This document shows positions 1 through 5,669 of a stretch of DNA of 9,640 nt, in pieces. Within the stretch, counting starts at the first letter, position 1; each line of letters opens with the position of its first letter. The position numbers and the translations under genes are program-made. The stretch is taken from positions 1 through 9,640 of the forward strand of contig CAJMQV010000068.1 in assembly GCA_905215575.1 (NCBI GenBank), read 5' to 3'. The notes below the pieces were generated by a model. The model saw nothing but the letters and a program-made list of their open reading frames with translations, searched no databases and was not told the origin of the DNA. The stretch is from an uncultured bacterium (GTDB lineage Bacteria; Bacteroidota; Bacteroidia; Bacteroidales; Bacteroidaceae).

Positions 1-49
1 AATCCCTTGGCCAGTAATGGCTGTGCGGGTTCAAGTCCCGCTTCGAGTA
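1..49 (+). tRNA. 3' part of a type II tRNA, probably tRNA-Leu (5' half outside window)
   Basis: A T-arm is clear: stem GCGGG (25-29), loop TTCAAGT (30-36), stem CCCGC (37-41). It is followed by a seven-base acceptor strand (42-48) and A at the discriminator position (49). Before it lies a long variable arm with a five-pair stem TGGCC/GGCTG (two G-U pairs), which is found only in Leu, Ser and some Tyr tRNAs in bacteria. A discriminator A favours Leu over Ser, which has G. The anticodon lies outside the window, so the isoacceptor cannot be named. CCA is not encoded after position 49, as is common in Bacteroidetes. Confidence 0.75.
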
Positions 50-59
50 CGTGCTGAGG

Positions 60-86
60 CAGATCGTTTACGATTTGTCTTTTTTT
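60..86 (+). terminator. Intrinsic terminator of the tRNA transcript
   Basis: A seven-pair hairpin, CAGATCG (60-66) and CGATTTG (71-77), has a TTTA loop and one G-U pair. It is followed directly by a T-rich run (78-86). It sits 10 nt past the tRNA end and is oriented to stop plus-strand transcription. Confidence 0.8.
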
Positions 87-101
87 GTTTTTATACCCCT
101 A

Positions 102-144
102 TAAAAATCCCCACCTTCATGTTTGTAGCATGAAAGTGGGGATT
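102..144 (-). terminator. Intrinsic terminator of the ars operon
   Basis: Arms at 106-121 and 129-144 form a 16-position stem with one mismatch and a seven-base loop. On the minus strand the stem is followed by a T-rich run (down to about 102). It begins 7 nt beyond the arsC stop codon, so it ends the minus-strand operon and stands back to back with the tRNA terminator. Confidence 0.9.
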
Positions 145-151
145 AACTGTA

Positions 152-607
152 TTAGCATTTTCCTCCACAGGAGCATTTGGGGAGTTCCTGCTTCTTGATT
201 TCCGTGATGTAGAAGCGGGCAAAAGCGTTTTTGATTTCATCGCGCACGCGGCGGAATTCCGAATCGATAAATTCCGGTGTTCCGGTGGCGTGCGACGGGT
301 CGTCGAAGCCGATGTGCAGACGTTGGCCCACTTTGCCGGTAAAGGCCGGACAGCTTTCATTGGCACCGCCGCAAACGGTAATCACATAGTCCCAAGATTC
401 GTTCAGGTAGGTGTTGACATGAGTGGGAACGTGAGTGCTGATGTCAATACCGGCCTCTTTCATGACCTCAATAGCCTTGGCGTTTACTTGTGGAGCCGGA
501 TCGGTTCCTCCGGAGTAAACCTCCAAAGAGGCGTCGAACGACTGCAGAAAGCCGTGTGCCATCTGGCTGCGGCAACTGTTTCCGGTGCAAAGAATCAATA
601 TTTTCAT
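152..607 (-). CDS. arsC: Arsenate reductase, thioredoxin-coupled LMW-phosphatase type
   Basis: This 151-residue cytoplasmic enzyme should reduce arsenate to arsenite using thioredoxin as electron donor. The low-molecular-weight tyrosine phosphatase loop CTGNSCRS carries the nucleophile C7 and R13 (CX5R). A second cysteine pair, C79 and C86, has the seven-residue spacing of C82/C89 in the Staphylococcus pI258 ArsC. This separates it from plain tyrosine phosphatases and from the glutaredoxin-type ArsC of E. coli. The FDDP segment (101-104) supplies the expected general-acid Asp before Pro. The C-terminus is unusual, ending in C145-S-C147-GGK-C151. It is the last gene of the five-gene minus-strand operon, 18 nt after the permease, with a terminator just beyond. 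The first ATG puts the P-loop at the very N-terminus, as the family requires, so the start is secure. Arsenite made here would need export, perhaps by the neighbouring permease. Confidence 0.92.
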   Translation of the reverse strand: MKILILCTGNSCRSQMAHGFLQSFDASLEVYSGGTDPAPQVNAKAIEVMKEAGIDISTHVPTHVNTYLNESWDYVITVCGGANESCPAFTGKVGQRLHIGFDDPSHATGTPEFIDSEFRRVRDEIKNAFARFYITEIKKQELPKCSCGGKC

Positions 608-625
608 TGTTGTGTTGGTTTTCAG

Positions 626-1594
626 TTAAAGGATATAGTTAAACAGATAACCCGAAAGGATGATGAAGAACGCCACCGTGCCGAAGAAAATACCGATGAG
701 GCGCCAGCTCATGACCTTCTTGAGCAGTGTGGCTTCGGGCAGTGACAGGCCGACTACACCCATCATAAAGGCGATGGCTGTGCCGATAGGGATTCCCTTG
801 GCTACAAAGACTTCGATGATGGGAACGATACCGGCGGCATTGGCGTACATCGGTACGGCCAGAATGACCGAAAGCGGTACGGCCAGCCAGTTGTCTTTAG
901 ACAGGTATTCCTCGAAAAAGCCTTCGGGTACAAAGCCGTGCATAAAGGCTCCGATGCCGATTCCTATCAGAATGTAGACCAATACGCCACGTACAATCTG
1001 AGTGGCATCGCGTACAATCACGGGCAACCGCTTCAGAAAAGTGGTGTGCTCCTTTTCCCAATCGTCGGCCTGTGCCGAAGAATTGGCCTGGATCTGTTTC
1101 ACCCAGTCGCTCAGATAGGGATGCAGTTTCATGCGTCCGAGAACAAAGCCTCCGATAACTCCCAGAAGAATACCGCTTAATACATAGATTAAGGTGATTT
1201 TCACTCCGAACGAGCCTAAAAACATGGCTACTGCCACCTCGTTGACTAATGGCGAGGTAATCAGAAAGGCGAAAGTTACTCCTAATGGTATGCCGCCCTT
1301 GACAAATCCGATGAAAAGCGGAATGGAAGAACAGGAGCAGAAGGGCGTGATGGCGCCGAACAGGGAGGCCAGCAGATACTGAAGGCCGTACATCTTGTGC
1401 GTGATCAGATAGTTACGCAAACGCTCTATCGGGAAATAGGCGTTGATGATGCCCATCAGAATACTGATGAAGAACAGCAGGATGATGATCTTTATCGAGT
1501 CGTAAAAGAAAAAGTTCACGGCTGTGCCTAAGGCGGTGGACGATGATAGTCCGAAAATGTCGTAGACCAGCCAGTCAGCAAAGTTCTGAATCAT
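626..1594 (-). CDS. ArsP_1-family (COG0701/UPF0718) permease, probable arsenical efflux
   Basis: This 322-residue polytopic membrane protein has about eight hydrophobic helices, split by a charged cytoplasmic loop near residues 155-195. The family signature is seen at 83-94: TPFCSCSSIPLF, with C86 and C88 in a membrane segment. A related second-half motif lies at 248-258 (PMYANAAGIVP). This is the ArsP_1 (formerly DUF318) family. Campylobacter ArsP, a member of similar length, exports trivalent methyl and aromatic arsenicals. Other members are of unknown substrate and often sit next to a small thioredoxin, as here. It follows the thioredoxin gene by 11 nt and precedes arsC by 18 nt, so it is almost certainly co-transcribed with them. 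Since no arsB or acr3 is present in the window, it may export arsenite or organoarsenicals. The substrate is inferred from context only. Confidence 0.9.
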   Translation of the reverse strand: MIQNFADWLVYDIFGLSSSTALGTAVNFFFYDSIKIIILLFFISILMGIINAYFPIERLRNYLITHKMYGLQYLLASLFGAITPFCSCSSIPLFIGFVKGGIPLGVTFAFLITSPLVNEVAVAMFLGSFGVKITLIYVLSGILLGVIGGFVLGRMKLHPYLSDWVKQIQANSSAQADDWEKEHTTFLKRLPVIVRDATQIVRGVLVYILIGIGIGAFMHGFVPEGFFEEYLSKDNWLAVPLSVILAVPMYANAAGIVPIIEVFVAKGIPIGTAIAFMMGVVGLSLPEATLLKKVMSWRLIGIFFGTVAFFIILSGYLFNYIL

Positions 1595-1605
1595 ATTCCT
1601 GCTGT

Positions 1606-1839
1606 TTAGATGCCTAAGATTTTCTTCACGTCGCCTTCGCTTGGTACCTGGCCCTTCAGACGTACTTCTCCATCAACAACCACAGCTGGAGTGACCATGA
1701 TGTTGTAGTTCATGATTTCCATAATGTCGTCTACCTTTGTGAGCTTTACATCCAGATTGTTTTCACGAATTACTTTTTCAATAACCTGATAGGTTGTCTT
1801 GCATTTGCTGCAACCCGGTCCTAATACCTTGATTTCCAT
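1606..1839 (-). CDS. Small thioredoxin-fold protein (redox-active disulfide protein 2 type), possible ArsE
   Basis: This 77-residue protein has no signal peptide, so it is cytoplasmic. It has the minimal thioredoxin fold: beta strand, then GPGCSKC with the redox pair C10/C13, a helix, and VTPA with the cis-proline P51 ahead of a strand and VDGE turn. Length and motif match the TIGR00412-like family of small thioredoxins frequently paired with ArsP_1 permeases. ArsE of Shewanella arsEFG, as I recall, is also a small thioredoxin-like protein, so this could be the ArsE counterpart. It lies 27 nt after arsG and 11 nt before the permease. Likely roles are electron donor to ArsC or to the CcdA-like ArsG, or holding a trivalent arsenical on its thiols for the permease. 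The sequence does not decide between these. Confidence 0.9.
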   Translation of the reverse strand: MEIKVLGPGCSKCKTTYQVIEKVIRENNLDVKLTKVDDIMEIMNYNIMVTPAVVVDGEVRLKGQVPSEGDVKKILGI

Positions 1840-1866
1840 AATGATTTTAGTTTAAATGTGTTCTGA

Positions 1867-2574
1867 TTAAAAATAAAGGATATATCCGTAGTAGATTCCG
1901 ATAAGGATAAAGAGTATTCCTACAATACGGTACAGAATTTTCTGTATGATTTTGATCTTGCCGTAGAATGTGCCGATACGAGCCGCGCTGAAAGCCAGAA
2001 TCCAGGCTACGATGAGTACCGGAATAGCTGTGGCGATGGCAAATACTGCCGGGAGCAGATGTCCTTCGGCCGTTGTGGAGGCCATGGGGATGAGCATTCC
2101 GAAAAAGAACACTCCGCTGGTGGGGCAGAAGGCCAGTGCAAACAGCACGCCGATTAGAAAAGCGCCCCAACCGCCACGGCGTGCCAGTCCTTCGGCATTT
2201 CCGTTGAACCCGAACTGAGGCAGGTTCAGTTTGTCACCTACAAGCAGAAACAGTCCGATGAGCAGTAACAGGGGGGCGAGAAACCATTCTCCAAGCTTGC
2301 TGACGGTGCTTTGTATGCCAAACATGCCGGAGCCTTCCTGAAGCATGTAGATCAAAAGGCTGCCCAGCAGGGTATAGCTCACGATGCGCCCCAAGGTGTA
2401 AAGCAGTCCGTTGCGGAAAATCTTGTGTCGGCTTTCGATGTCCTTGCTGATGAATCCGATGGCGGCTATGTTGGTTGCCAACGGGCATGGCGACAAGGCG
2501 GTGAGCAGGCCCAGCAGAAAGGCGGTGACTGCCGGTATGGAGCTGTTGTCGAGCAGGGTTTGCAGTTCGTCCAT
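1867..2574 (-). CDS. arsG: ArsG-family CcdA/DsbD-like membrane protein (aromatic arsenical permease family)
   Basis: This 235-residue protein has six predicted transmembrane helices (about 13-35, 54-80, 95-114, 136-163, 172-200, 212-233). It has the internal-duplication signature of the CcdA/DsbD-beta family, with one Cys-Pro motif in each half: LSPCP with C30-P31 and AFCP with C150-P151. In CcdA and DsbD these two cysteines pass electrons across the inner membrane. Placement beside an ArsF-type protein in an ars operon assigns it to the ArsG family. In Shewanella arsEFG that protein was reported to export trivalent aromatic arsenicals made from roxarsone or nitarsone. It starts 6 nt after the arsF stop, so translation is probably coupled. 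Whether it transports an arsenical or only electrons is open, because both redox cysteines are kept. The first ATG leaves a short amphipathic lead before helix 1, normal for the family. Confidence 0.87.
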   Translation of the reverse strand: MDELQTLLDNSSIPAVTAFLLGLLTALSPCPLATNIAAIGFISKDIESRHKIFRNGLLYTLGRIVSYTLLGSLLIYMLQEGSGMFGIQSTVSKLGEWFLAPLLLLIGLFLLVGDKLNLPQFGFNGNAEGLARRGGWGAFLIGVLFALAFCPTSGVFFFGMLIPMASTTAEGHLLPAVFAIATAIPVLIVAWILAFSAARIGTFYGKIKIIQKILYRIVGILFILIGIYYGYILYF

Positions 2575-2580
2575 ATACCG

Positions 2581-2979
2581 TTATTTTAGCAGGTCCTTTA
2601 CAATCTGTACCAGGCCCTTCTTGAAGCCTTCCGGATCTTTCCGTGCCTGTTTGAAGGCAAACGGGGTGAGGTTCTTGGCGGTTTCCTTGCCGTCGCTGTG
2701 TCCTACGACAAAGAGCGATGACCAGGTTACCTGATACTTCTCCGCCAACTTCTGGTTCTCTTTCTGTGAAATGTCGATGGTCTTGAAAACCACTTTACCG
2801 TTTTTCACTTCCGAAGTCAGCTGGTTACTGACAGCGGAACGTGCGTTCTTTTCAATGGCCATACAGGTGGCGCAGCGCTGTTTTCCGTGGAAATACAGAA
2901 CTTCAACCTCCGATTGGGCTTTCAGACCGCTGTGTAGAAAAGGCAGACAAAATGTGAGTGCCATTAGAATTCGTTTCAT
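2581..2979 (-). CDS. arsF: ArsF-family exported thioredoxin-like protein (nitrophenyl-arsenical reductase subunit family)
   Basis: This 132-residue protein is the first gene of the operon. Residues 1-21 form a signal peptide (K2-R3, hydrophobic core, then LKA before Q22), and no lipobox precedes C11. The mature part is a small thioredoxin-like fold: a beta strand, then FHGKQRCATCMAIE with C36xxC39, a helix, a VVFKTIDI strand, and the Y82-V91 segment. The usual cis-proline of thioredoxins appears to be replaced by Ser (TWSS, 85-88). The combination of CATC motif, length and neighbour arsG marks the ArsF family, which NCBI names as a subunit of nitrophenyl compound reduction, from work on Shewanella arsEFG. 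It probably acts in the periplasm facing ArsG. I see no flavin site, so an enzymatic nitroreductase role by itself is doubtful, and electron delivery is a reasonable alternative. It has a 5' leader of about 80 nt and a candidate promoter upstream. Confidence 0.87.
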   Translation of the reverse strand: MKRILMALTFCLPFLHSGLKAQSEVEVLYFHGKQRCATCMAIEKNARSAVSNQLTSEVKNGKVVFKTIDISQKENQKLAEKYQVTWSSLFVVGHSDGKETAKNLTPFAFKQARKDPEGFKKGLVQIVKDLLK

Positions 2980-3061
2980 TTTTTCTGTTTGTTTTTAGTT
3001 TGTGTAATTACGAACATAAAGACGAAAAAAAGATGCACTGACCGTGCAAGTTTTTATCTGT

Positions 3062-3098
3062 TGTTTGCAAAATTACAAACATATACCGATACGACCAA
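3062..3098 (-). promoter_or_regulatory. Candidate ars operon promoter with overlapping operator-like inverted repeat
   Basis: Read on the minus strand, a perfect Bacteroides -7 box TAATTTTG (3068-3075) lies 19 nt after TTGG (3095-3098), a fair -33 element. The -7 box is framed exactly by a perfect inverted repeat, TGTTTG and CAAACA (3062-3067 and 3076-3081). A repressor bound there would cover the core promoter. ArsR-type regulators bind inverted repeats over promoters, but no arsR gene is in the window. The predicted start of transcription gives a leader of about 80 nt before arsF. Confidence 0.6.
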
Positions 3099-3208
3099 TT
3101 TTTAGCGATTGAAATCTTGTATTATTGTTCGTGTTTTAACGTACTTTAGTCCTAAGGCTTCTGAATACTGCTTTTGAAGGGCTCAGAAAATGGTCCCGAC
3201 GTTTTTGA

Positions 3209-3250
3209 AAAAAGCTCCCGATGATTTTTTCAAGTCGTCGGGAGCTTTTT
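3209..3250. terminator. Strong near-symmetrical, possibly bidirectional, intrinsic terminator
   Basis: Arms at 3209-3224 and 3235-3250 form a 16-position stem with one G-U pair, around a 10-nt loop. Runs of T follow on both strands (plus side to 3250; minus side 3213-3208). It lies between the GH84 terminator and the ars promoter. It could insulate the ars operon from read-through, or end a short plus-strand transcript. The 3' arm can instead pair with 3195-3201. Confidence 0.75.
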
Positions 3251-3275
3251 AAGTAAAGGTTTTCTTATAAGCCAT

Positions 3276-3313
3276 AAAGAAAAAGCTGTGTCGCCCGAAA
3301 GCAGACACAGCTT
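3276..3313 (-). terminator. Intrinsic terminator of the GH84 gene
   Basis: A perfect ten-pair stem, AAGCTGTGTC (3283-3292) with GACACAGCTT (3304-3313), has an 11-nt loop. On the minus strand a T-rich tail follows (3284-3276). It begins about 25 nt beyond the stop codon of the GH84 gene. Confidence 0.9.
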
Positions 3314-3338
3314 GAATGGATTGGAATAAGTCGTATTC

Positions 3339-5546
3339 CTATTTCTGAACTCTCAGAGTGAACTTCTTGAAGTAAACCTGAAGTTCCTTGCCGGAGTTGT
3401 TGACCAGACGGATATAGCTTAATCCCGGAGTCTTGATGTTTCCGACGATCTCGGTTTTCTCTGCCTCCTGAGTCAGTGGAACTGCGGTCCAGTTCTGTCC
3501 GTCGGCGCTGACTTCCACACGGAAGCTGCCGGCAATGTCTTTGGTTCCCAAGTCCATGTAAATCTGTTCCATGCCGACAGCCTTGTCTGAAGCAATCTGC
3601 ACGTAGCCGTTGGCCGGCCATTTGATGACCTCGTTCGACGGTGATACGTTGACATCCTGATGACGGGCGCGTACCGGCTGTATTTTCAGCTGAGGAACAT
3701 CGCTGGTCAGTGTGTAAGGATTGTATTCTGCCTTGGCATCCAAAGAAGTGTTGTTCTTGGTGTTGTACTCGGTAATGGCCTTGGTGAACATTTCGTTCAG
3801 ACTTGGCAGCAGAACCAGACTACCCACTTTGACACCCGGCTGGTAAGGATTCTGGTTCTCGGTCATGTCCAGTTCATACATCTGGGTTTGCAGTGAGCGT
3901 GCCCGGTTATAATAAGTCATGAAGGCATCGTCTTTCTGCTGTATGGCCTCAATCATCTGGAGCACGCACTGTCCGTACTCACCCAACAGCTTGCCTTGTT
4001 TCAGCCAAGGACGTATTTCTTCGATCAGATATGGGTTTTCTGTATCGGCCAACAGAATATCGCAGGCTGTTTCCAGACGCTTGCATTCTGCCTGTACGCT
4101 TTCCATTGCTTTCTGGTCGCCGGCTATCATCGCTTTCAGTGTAGGCTGCAAGTCAACACTCTCGTCGCGGCGGAATCCGTGTCCGTTCGGACCGAGGTCG
4201 GAACTGTGTGATGCGAAGGTTTCCAGATGAGAACAGTTCTGTGGCAACAAGTCCTTGATGGCGTTCTTCCATGACTTGATGCTGTCATAAGTATCCATGT
4301 TCCAGGTGTAGTCGGCCACACTGTAGAGTGAAATCTTTGAAGCTTCGGCACGCTCCATAGGGTTGGATACAAAACCGGACATATCGTCCTTGATATCTGT
4401 TGCATTGCCGTAAGTCGGACCGAGAAGCAGGTGGTCGCGCACATAGTCACTCACCGGGAAGTTCCACCAGATGTAGGCTTTACGCTTGATGAGCGGATTG
4501 ATCCAGTCCAGAGTCGGTTTGTCGATGCAGGCAATGACGCGGTCGCCGGTCCACATGATGTGGATGCTTGGGTTAAGTTTCTCGCCCAAAGTGGTCAGAT
4601 AACCGCCTTTTACGTTCGACCAGCTCTTATTATACTCTGTCGGACACATCACGAGTGGGGTAACATCCGGTTTCTTCTGGATGAACTCGTTGTCGATGTA
4701 GTTCAGCAGCTCGGCCTGTTTGTTCGGGTTGGTTCCCTCGCCCCAGATGTCGTCAAAGAATACGGCGAATGAGCGGACGCCCAACTGATACATGGCTTCA
4801 AACTTCTGAATCAGCGCGTCGCGGTCTTCATTGGTCCACTTGATGTCCTTTCCCGGGTGGATGGCCCATACAAAGTCCACCTCATAACGGGCGGCCTGCT
4901 CCACTAGTTCGTGTATCTGTGCGGCTTCCTTCTCAGGATAAGGCTTGCGCCAGTTTGGTGAAGAGTGGTAAGGGTCGTCTTTCGGACCATAAATATAGGT
5001 GTTCATCTTGTTCTTTCCGTAGAACTCCAACTGGCGCATACGGGCCTCGTGGCTCCATGGAGTGCCGTAGAAACCTTCTACTACACCGCGGAACTCAATG
5101 TCCGGATAGTCTTCGATGGCGCAAAGGCTCAGTTTGCCCTGACGGATCATCTGGCTTAATGTCTGCACACCGTAGAAGGTTCCGCGTTGGTCGGCACCGG
5201 CAATCACAATGCGGTTTTTCTGGATTTCCAGATAGTAGCCTTCTTTCTTCTGTGGAATTTTCTTGTCGTATTTCTTTACAGCCTTGTCGCCTTTTTTACC
5301 TACGATTACCTGAAATTTGGCTTTGCCTTCTTTGTTGGGCATAATCTGTTTCAAAGCTTCGATGGCGTGAGGACAGCTACCTTCTGTTACGACCAGTTTA
5401 TAGGACTCCGGAAGGGTAAGAGTTTCTGAACTTTCCGTTAACTGAAATTCCTGAACTTTCGGCTGGAGCAGATCTTTGTTGGTTTGTGCCTGCAAGGATG
5501 CTCCGCCCAGCATCAGGCAGAATAAAGGGAGAAAGTAATGTTTCAT
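3339..5546 (-). CDS. Secreted GH84 beta-N-acetylglucosaminidase (O-GlcNAcase/hyaluronidase-like)
   Basis: This 735-residue protein has a type I signal peptide (1-20, ending SLQA before Q21; no lipobox), so it is periplasmic or cell-surface. It closely follows BT_4395 (BtGH84, 737 residues) as I remember that sequence. After a GH20b-like N-terminal domain (about 22-145), the GH84 barrel opens with FRGVVEGFYGTPWSHEARM (152-170). It continues with YGKNKMNTYIYGPKDDPYH and carries the catalytic aspartate pair D265-D266 in AVFFDDIWGEG. Next come VMCPTEYNKSWS, MWTGDRV and WWNFPVSDYVRDHLLLGP, which line the GlcNAc pocket in the family. A helical region and a C-terminal beta-sandwich (about 635-735) complete the known architecture. 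The enzyme removes terminal beta-GlcNAc by substrate-assisted catalysis through the N-acetyl group. Natural substrates in gut bacteria are probably host glycans. It has its own promoter and terminator, and a GlcNAc-type kinase gene lies just upstream. Confidence 0.95.
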   Translation of the reverse strand: MKHYFLPLFCLMLGGASLQAQTNKDLLQPKVQEFQLTESSETLTLPESYKLVVTEGSCPHAIEALKQIMPNKEGKAKFQVIVGKKGDKAVKKYDKKIPQKKEGYYLEIQKNRIVIAGADQRGTFYGVQTLSQMIRQGKLSLCAIEDYPDIEFRGVVEGFYGTPWSHEARMRQLEFYGKNKMNTYIYGPKDDPYHSSPNWRKPYPEKEAAQIHELVEQAARYEVDFVWAIHPGKDIKWTNEDRDALIQKFEAMYQLGVRSFAVFFDDIWGEGTNPNKQAELLNYIDNEFIQKKPDVTPLVMCPTEYNKSWSNVKGGYLTTLGEKLNPSIHIMWTGDRVIACIDKPTLDWINPLIKRKAYIWWNFPVSDYVRDHLLLGPTYGNATDIKDDMSGFVSNPMERAEASKISLYSVADYTWNMDTYDSIKSWKNAIKDLLPQNCSHLETFASHSSDLGPNGHGFRRDESVDLQPTLKAMIAGDQKAMESVQAECKRLETACDILLADTENPYLIEEIRPWLKQGKLLGEYGQCVLQMIEAIQQKDDAFMTYYNRARSLQTQMYELDMTENQNPYQPGVKVGSLVLLPSLNEMFTKAITEYNTKNNTSLDAKAEYNPYTLTSDVPQLKIQPVRARHQDVNVSPSNEVIKWPANGYVQIASDKAVGMEQIYMDLGTKDIAGSFRVEVSADGQNWTAVPLTQEAEKTEIVGNIKTPGLSYIRLVNNSGKELQVYFKKFTLRVQK

Positions 5547-5573
5547 GAGGTTTTGTTTTTGAATTTAATGATA

Positions 5574-5605
5574 CAAACATACGTAAATTAGAGCAGTTTC
5601 ACAAG
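5574..5605 (-). promoter_or_regulatory. Promoter of the GH84 gene
   Basis: On the minus strand, a perfect -7 box TATGTTTG (5574-5581) is preceded by CTTG (5602-5605) with a 20-nt spacer, matching the Bacteroides -33/-7 pattern. It lies 27 nt before the start codon, downstream of the kinase terminator, so the GH84 gene can be expressed on its own. Confidence 0.7.
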
Positions 5606-5614
5606 AGTGTTTAC

Positions 5615-5644
5615 AAAAAAAGCCCATTCTATAAAGAATGAGCT
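5615..5644 (-). terminator. Intrinsic terminator of the kinase gene
   Basis: Arms at 5621-5630 and 5635-5644 form a ten-pair stem (one G-U) with a four-base loop, followed on the minus strand by a run of seven T (5621-5615). It begins about 25 nt after the kinase stop codon. Confidence 0.9.
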
Positions 5645-5669
5645 TGAATATTGAATTAAAAAGTCTGAT

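Larger units (their letters stand above)
2980..3338. other. Intergenic region between the GH84 gene and the ars operon
   Basis: This 359-nt stretch has no convincing gene. From right to left on the minus strand it holds the GH84 terminator (3276-3313), a second strong hairpin (3209-3250) with an alternative partner (3195-3213), an unassigned stretch (about 3100-3190), the ars promoter (3068-3098), and an AT-rich leader. The leader contains a small inverted repeat, TGCAC/GTGCA (3034-3038 and 3044-3048), and a GTAATTAC palindrome (3004-3011). A short plus-strand RNA ending at 3250 cannot be excluded. Confidence 0.7.

Noticed and set aside
290..745. 151-codon plus-strand ORF across arsC and the permease start
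   Set aside because: It is antisense to two well-supported genes, crosses their junction, and its product has no domain signature.
1847..2170. 107-codon minus-strand ORF inside arsG
   Set aside because: It lies in another frame of the ArsG gene, with Arg/His-rich composition, no start context and no recognisable fold. It is a shadow.
2977..2993. ArsF as a lipoprotein through C11
   Set aside because: The residues before C11 read LTF, with Phe at -1, which is not a lipobox. A signal peptidase I site at LKA/Q22 fits better.
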